From positions 744,001 to 808,000 of the forward strand of contig CAWDUP010000002.1 of assembly GCA_963805505.1 (NCBI GenBank): a stretch of DNA of 64,000 nucleotides, read 5' to 3'. The notes below the pieces were generated by a model that was given only the letters and a program-made list of their open reading frames with translations, was not told where the DNA came from and ran no database searches. A program made the translations under genes and the position numbers. Source of the DNA: JANPBY01 sp963805505 (GTDB lineage Bacteria; Actinomycetota; Actinomycetes; DATJPE01). Positions 57,327-64,000 of this stretch are shown one piece after another. Positions within the stretch are counted from its first letter, which is position 1; each line of letters starts with the position of its first letter.

Positions 57327-59210
57327 ATGGCACGTGCGGTCGGAATCGACCTCGGGACCACTAACTCGGTGGTCTCTGTTCTGGAGGGCGGCGAGCCCAC
57401 CGTCATCGCCAACGCTGAAGGCGCCCGGACTACCCCGTCGGTTGTCGCTTTTGCGAAGACTGGCGAGGTCCTGGTGGGCGAGGTCGCCAAGCGGCAAGCC
57501 GTCACCAACGTCGATCGCACCATCCGCTCGGTGAAGCGGCACATGGGCACGACGTGGAACGTCGAGATCGACGGCAAGGACTTCACGGCGCAGCAGATCA
57601 GTGCCTTCGTGCTCCAAAAGCTCAAGCGCGACGCGGAGTCCTACCTGGGCGAGACGGTCACCGACGCGGTCATCACGGTGCCGGCCTATTTCAACGACGC
57701 GCAGCGGCAAGCCACAAAGGAGGCCGGCGACATCGCGGGTCTCAACGTCTTGCGTATCGTCAACGAGCCGACTGCTGCGGCCCTCGCCTATGGGCTGGAC
57801 AAGGGCGACAAGGACCAGACGATCCTCGTCTTCGACCTCGGAGGCGGCACCTTCGATGTGTCGCTGCTGGAGATCGGCGAGGGCATCGTCGAGGTCAAGG
57901 CGACCTCGGGTGACAACCACCTCGGTGGCGACGACTGGGACCAGCGGGTGGTCGACCACCTCGTCAAGCAGTTCCAGAACGCGCACGGTGTGGACCTGAG
58001 CAAGGACAAGATGGCTCTCCAGCGGCTTCGCGAGTCAGCCGAGAAGGCGAAGATCGAGTTGTCCTCGTCGGCCGACACCACCATCAACCTCCCCTACATC
58101 ACGGCCAGCTCCGAGGGCCCACTGCACCTCGACGAGAAGCTCACGCGCTCGCAGTTCCAGCAGATGACGCAGGATCTGCTCGACCGGTGCAAGGCGCCTT
58201 TCGCCAACGTCATCAAGGACGCCGGCATCTCGGTCTCCGGCATCGACCACGTCGTGCTGGTCGGCGGCTCGACCCGGATGCCCGCGGTCACCGATCTGGT
58301 TCGCGAGCTCACGGGAGGCAAGGAGCCCAACAAGGGCGTCAACCCCGACGAGGTCGTCGCCGTCGGTGCCGCGCTGCAGGCCGGTGTGCTCAAGGGAGAG
58401 GTCAAGGACGTCCTCCTTCTCGACGTCACGCCGCTGTCGCTCGGCATCGAGACCAAGGGCGGCATCATGACCCGCCTGATCGAGCGCAACACCACCATCC
58501 CGACGAAACGCTCGGAGATCTTCACCACGGCCGACGACAACCAGCCGGCCGTGCAGATCCAGGTCTTCCAGGGCGAACGGGAGATGGCTGCCTACAACAA
58601 GAAGCTCGGCATGTTCGAGCTCACCGGGTTGCCGCCGGCTCCGCGCGGTGTCCCGCAGGTCGAGGTCACGTTCGACATCGACGCGGACGGCATCGTCCAT
58701 GTTTCCGCAAAGGACCTCGGGACGGGCAAAGAGCAGTCGATGACCATCACCGGAGGCTCGGCGCTGCCCAAGGACGACATCGAGCGGATGATGCGCGAGG
58801 CCGAGGAGTACGCAGACGAGGACCGCAAGCGCAAGGAGGCGGCGGAGACCCGCAACACCGGCGAGCAGCTGGTCTATCAGACCGAGAAGTTCTTGGCCGA
58901 CAACGCCGACAAGCTTCCTGACGAGGCCAAGAGCAATGTCGACGGACCCCTGGACGACCTCAAGAAGGCGCTAGAGGGCGAGGACGTCGACGCGATCCGC
59001 TCCGCGACGGAGGCGCTCGGCGCTGCCAGTCAGGCCCTGGGCACAGCGATGTACGCCCAGGCTCAGGGCGCCGGCGAGGATCCCACCGGGTTCGCTGACG
59101 CAGGTGCCGGTGACGGCTCGGGCGTCGGGGACGACGACGACATCGTCGACGCCGAGGTCGTCGACGCGGAGGTTGTCGACGAGGGGTCGACCGACAGCGA
59201 GGCCAAGTGA
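57327..59210 (+). CDS. dnaK: Chaperone DnaK (Hsp70)
   Basis: 627 residues. ATPase domain: GIDLGTTNSVVSVLEGG, VITVPAYFNDAQRQATKEAG, RIVNEPTAAALAYGLDKG, VFDLGGGTFDVSLLEIG. Substrate-binding domain from about 390, with VQIQVFQGERE, and a lid. The acidic tail ends in EVVDEGSTDSEAK. ATG at 57327 with AGGAGG 7 bases upstream. Refolds proteins with DnaJ and GrpE. First gene of the heat-shock operon controlled by HAIR boxes. Confidence 0.98.
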   Translation: MARAVGIDLGTTNSVVSVLEGGEPTVIANAEGARTTPSVVAFAKTGEVLVGEVAKRQAVTNVDRTIRSVKRHMGTTWNVEIDGKDFTAQQISAFVLQKLKRDAESYLGETVTDAVITVPAYFNDAQRQATKEAGDIAGLNVLRIVNEPTAAALAYGLDKGDKDQTILVFDLGGGTFDVSLLEIGEGIVEVKATSGDNHLGGDDWDQRVVDHLVKQFQNAHGVDLSKDKMALQRLRESAEKAKIELSSSADTTINLPYITASSEGPLHLDEKLTRSQFQQMTQDLLDRCKAPFANVIKDAGISVSGIDHVVLVGGSTRMPAVTDLVRELTGGKEPNKGVNPDEVVAVGAALQAGVLKGEVKDVLLLDVTPLSLGIETKGGIMTRLIERNTTIPTKRSEIFTTADDNQPAVQIQVFQGEREMAAYNKKLGMFELTGLPPAPRGVPQVEVTFDIDADGIVHVSAKDLGTGKEQSMTITGGSALPKDDIERMMREAEEYADEDRKRKEAAETRNTGEQLVYQTEKFLADNADKLPDEAKSNVDGPLDDLKKALEGEDVDAIRSATEALGAASQALGTAMYAQAQGAGEDPTGFADAGAGDGSGVGDDDDIVDAEVVDAEVVDEGSTDSEAK

Positions 59211-59842
59211 CATCTGAGGGTGCCGGCGAGGGCGGCGGACCGGTCTTTCGGGACCGGCGCCGCATCGACCCCGAGACCTATGAGGTTCGGGAACCGGCGG
59301 CCAACCCGCCGGCACCTTCGACGTCAGCCAACCCTGCAGACGGGCCAACCGCCTCGTCGTTGGGTGAAGCGCTTCGGGGCGGCGCAGCACCAGACTCCTC
59401 AGTGCTCGACGCTGAGCTCGCGGAGCTCACCGGGGACCTGCAGAGGTTGTCGGCCGAATACACGAACTACCGCCGGCGCGTTGAACGTGATCGCGACGTG
59501 GTGCGGGAGACAGCCGTGGCCAACGCCTTGGCCGAGCTCCTGCCCGTACTCGATGACGTTGGCCGTGCGCGCGCCCACGGCGAGCTCGAAGGAGCGTTCA
59601 AGGCCGTGGGAGAGGCGCTCGAGGCAACCGTCGCCAAGCTTGGACTGGAGACGTTCGCCCAGGTCGGAGAGGCCTTCGATCCCGTTGTCCACGAGGCCTT
59701 GTCGGCGGTCCCGTCCGACGAGCCGGGAGAGCCGGTGGTGTTGGAGGTCTTCCAACCGGGATATCGGTTTGCGGGCCGGATCGTCCGTCCGGCGAGAGTC
59801 GTCGTCACTTCGCCCGCGACGGCGGTGGACGACGCGAACTGA
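59207..59842 (+). CDS. grpE: Nucleotide exchange factor GrpE
   Basis: 211 residues. A variable Pro/Ala-rich N-terminus of about 65 residues, then the coiled coil ELTGDLQRLSAEYTNYRRRVERDR and the beta domain GEAFDPVVHEALSAVP, ending VVVTSPA. Releases ADP from DnaK. Starts at GTG overlapping the dnaK stop (GTGA). Confidence 0.95.
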   Translation: MTSEGAGEGGGPVFRDRRRIDPETYEVREPAANPPAPSTSANPADGPTASSLGEALRGGAAPDSSVLDAELAELTGDLQRLSAEYTNYRRRVERDRDVVRETAVANALAELLPVLDDVGRARAHGELEGAFKAVGEALEATVAKLGLETFAQVGEAFDPVVHEALSAVPSDEPGEPVVLEVFQPGYRFAGRIVRPARVVVTSPATAVDDAN

Positions 59843-59907
59843 CCCCGGCACCGGACCGGGGCGGTATCAACCGTGAAACACACCGAGGCTCGTGAGAGGA
59901 GGACCCC

Positions 59908-61059
59908 GTGAGCGCGAAGGACGATCTGGAACGCGACTACTACGCCGACCTCGGGGTCTCCTCGGGCGCTACTTCGGCAGAGATCAAGAAGGCCTATCGC
60001 AAGCTGGCACAGCAGTTTCATCCCGACAAGAACCCGGGAGACGCCAAAGCCGAGGCGAGGTTCAAAGAGATCTCGGCGGCCTACGGAGTCCTCAACGACG
60101 AGACTCGACGAGCCGAATACGACGAGTTGCGTCGACTGGGGGCCACCGGATTCCGGTTTCCTGGGCAGGGCGGCGCAGGTGGGGGTGGCGGCTTCTCCGG
60201 CAACCCCTTCGCGGGTGCGAGCGCCGGTGATTTCAGCGACCTCCTGGGCGGCCTGTTCGGCGGCGGCCGGGGCCGTACGTCTGCCGCAAGCGGACCGCGC
60301 CGAGGCGCAGACGTCGAGTCCTCAGTGACGATCGGCTTCCGCGAGGCCATTCAGGGAGTCACCATCCCCTTGCGACTGACCACCGAAGGTGCTTGCGCAA
60401 CGTGTCGCGGAACGGGGGCCCGGCCGGGCACCACACCGCACACCTGCCCCACCTGCCACGGGTCCGGCCAGGTGTCGCGCAATGCCGGTGCCGGGTTCGC
60501 GTTTGCTGAGCCGTGCCGGACCTGCAGCGGCCGCGGCGTGATTGTCGACGACCCGTGTCCGACCTGCCACGGCTCGACGCGCGGCACCACCTCGCGGACG
60601 ATCTCTGCCCGGTTGCCCGCCGGAGTGTCTGACGGTGCCCGCATCCGGTTGAAGGGAAAGGGCGCTGCTGGTGGCCAGGGAGCCCCCAATGGCGACCTAT
60701 ACATCGATGTGCACGTGACGCCGCATGCCGTCTTCGGGCGGAGGGGACAGCACCTGACGATCACGGTGCCATTGACCTTCCCGGAAGCGGCGCTCGGCGC
60801 GAAGATCTCGGTCCCGACGCTCACCGGCGAGTCGGTCACCGTGAAGATCCCGGCGGGAACGTCCAACGGGCGCACGTTTCGTGTGAAGGGACGGGGCGTA
60901 CCGCGAGCCACCGGATCCAACGGCGACCTCCTGGTCACGGTCGAGGTCGCCGTGCCGCAACGTATCGACGGTGCAGCGAAGAAGACCCTCGAGGCCTTCC
61001 GGGACGCCACGGCCGACGATGACCCACGAGCTGGGCTGGCGGAGGCCGCGCGCGGTTGA
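59908..61059 (+). CDS. dnaJ: Chaperone DnaJ (Hsp40)
   Basis: 383 residues. J domain with the HPD motif in QQFHPDKNPGD; a Gly/Phe-rich stretch; four CxxCxG zinc repeats (CATCRGTG, CPTCHGSG, CRTCSGRG, CPTCHGS); substrate domain VTIPLRLTTEGA and VKGRGVPR. The GTG start has GGAGGACC upstream. Delivers clients to DnaK and stimulates its ATPase. Confidence 0.97.
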   Translation: MSAKDDLERDYYADLGVSSGATSAEIKKAYRKLAQQFHPDKNPGDAKAEARFKEISAAYGVLNDETRRAEYDELRRLGATGFRFPGQGGAGGGGGFSGNPFAGASAGDFSDLLGGLFGGGRGRTSAASGPRRGADVESSVTIGFREAIQGVTIPLRLTTEGACATCRGTGARPGTTPHTCPTCHGSGQVSRNAGAGFAFAEPCRTCSGRGVIVDDPCPTCHGSTRGTTSRTISARLPAGVSDGARIRLKGKGAAGGQGAPNGDLYIDVHVTPHAVFGRRGQHLTITVPLTFPEAALGAKISVPTLTGESVTVKIPAGTSNGRTFRVKGRGVPRATGSNGDLLVTVEVAVPQRIDGAAKKTLEAFRDATADDDPRAGLAEAARG

Positions 61060-61099
61060 GGCATTGACGAGTCGCACGTAGTCGAAGGAGGTGAAGGTC

Positions 61100-61447
61100 A
61101 TGAGTGAGCCGTTCGATCTCACCGATGACTCACCCGTCTACGTCATCTCCGTGGCCGCCTCGATCAGCGGTCTCCATGCCCAGACCCTCCGGCAGTACGA
61201 CCGCCTCGGTCTGGTGTCTCCACAAAGAACACCGGGCGGCGGGCGTCGCTACTCGCGACGAGACATCGAATCCCTGCAGCACGTGCAGATGCTGTCGAAC
61301 GCCGGTGTGAACCTCGAAGGGATCCGTCGAGTCCTCGACCTCGAGGCAGAGGTTGAACGGCTGCGTCGCCGACTCGTCCAGCTCGAGGCGGACCAGCGCA
61401 GCGGAGCCGTCGTGGTCTGGCGTCCGACGCGACGGCGCAGCCGGTAG
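61100..61447 (+). CDS. hspR: Heat-shock repressor HspR (MerR family)
   Basis: 115 residues. MerR helix-turn-helix: VYVISVAASISGLHAQTLRQYDRLGLVSPQRTPGGGRRYSRRDIE, then a coiled coil (LEAEVERLRRRLVQLEAD). Start at ATG 61100 with GGAGG 7 bases upstream; the GTG at 61091 is too close to that site. Binds HAIR boxes upstream of dnaK, using DnaK as co-repressor in actinobacteria. Confidence 0.93.
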   Translation: MSEPFDLTDDSPVYVISVAASISGLHAQTLRQYDRLGLVSPQRTPGGGRRYSRRDIESLQHVQMLSNAGVNLEGIRRVLDLEAEVERLRRRLVQLEADQRSGAVVVWRPTRRRSR

Positions 61448-61502
61448 CCGGAGCGAATAGCCGTAGCCCTGTGAAGCTTAGGAAACTGAAGGAATGAACT
61501 CA

Positions 61503-64000
<2,498 letters not shown>

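Overview
The window is high-GC DNA with frequent GTG and TTG starts and 4-bp ATGA/GTGA overlaps. Gene content is actinobacterial: a FadE5-like acyl-CoA dehydrogenase, a GabD1-like dehydrogenase, an EtfD-like reductase, a dUMP-forming dCTP deaminase, and dnaK-grpE-dnaJ-hspR followed by clpB with HAIR boxes. The style best fits Propionibacteriales (Nocardioides-like). The genus is inference. It reads as a chromosomal segment. I see no prophage, insertion sequence, CRISPR array or replication origin.

Left part (1-12.3 kb): a cut SipW-like signal peptidase with its probable TasA-like substrate, an aromatic/histidinol-phosphate aminotransferase, two exporters, an E1-alpha/E1-beta/E2 2-oxo-acid dehydrogenase operon, a secreted LamG protein, a frameshifted acyl-CoA synthetase and a nitrilase-family amidase. 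From 12.5 to 20.9 kb: an ECF sigma/anti-sigma pair coupled to an ABC exporter, two tandem secreted propeller-like paralogues, a cold-shock-like protein and a YtrA-type GntR-ABC operon with a clear promoter. From 21.1 to 32.2 kb lies the most disturbed stretch: three 5'-truncated gene remnants, a 106-bp direct repeat of the start of a thioredoxin-NHL gene, three class III aminotransferases, gabD1, fadE5, and an 11-codon ORF with a strong ribosome binding site and its own downstream hairpin.

From 32.2 to 38.6 kb seven genes overlap end to start: methyltransferase, membrane molybdopterin oxidoreductase, small membrane protein, two glycosyltransferases, a DUF2064 nucleotidyltransferase-like protein and an epimerase. 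A split alpha/beta hydrolase follows. From 39.5 to 51.1 kb are mixed accessory genes (TfoX-N, flavodoxin-like, FMO, OsmC, P450, SnoaL, HD-LuxR, PEP-mutase-like, PhyH, MarR, S41 lipoprotein), tRNA-Gly(CCC) and dcd. The right part (51.2-64 kb) has the EtfD-like reductase, a large three-module flippase/kinase membrane protein with a PAP2 phosphatase, a VOC protein and the heat-shock locus. clpB runs off the right edge.

Short tandem repeats recur at gene ends. A 16-bp unit fills the space between two convergent stop codons (8437-8534), a 13-bp unit spans the etfD stop (51151-51228), and a 14-bp unit precedes the acyl-CoA synthetase. A 42-43 bp palindromic repeat occurs twice. Two genes have a one-base frameshift, which may be real decay or sequence error.
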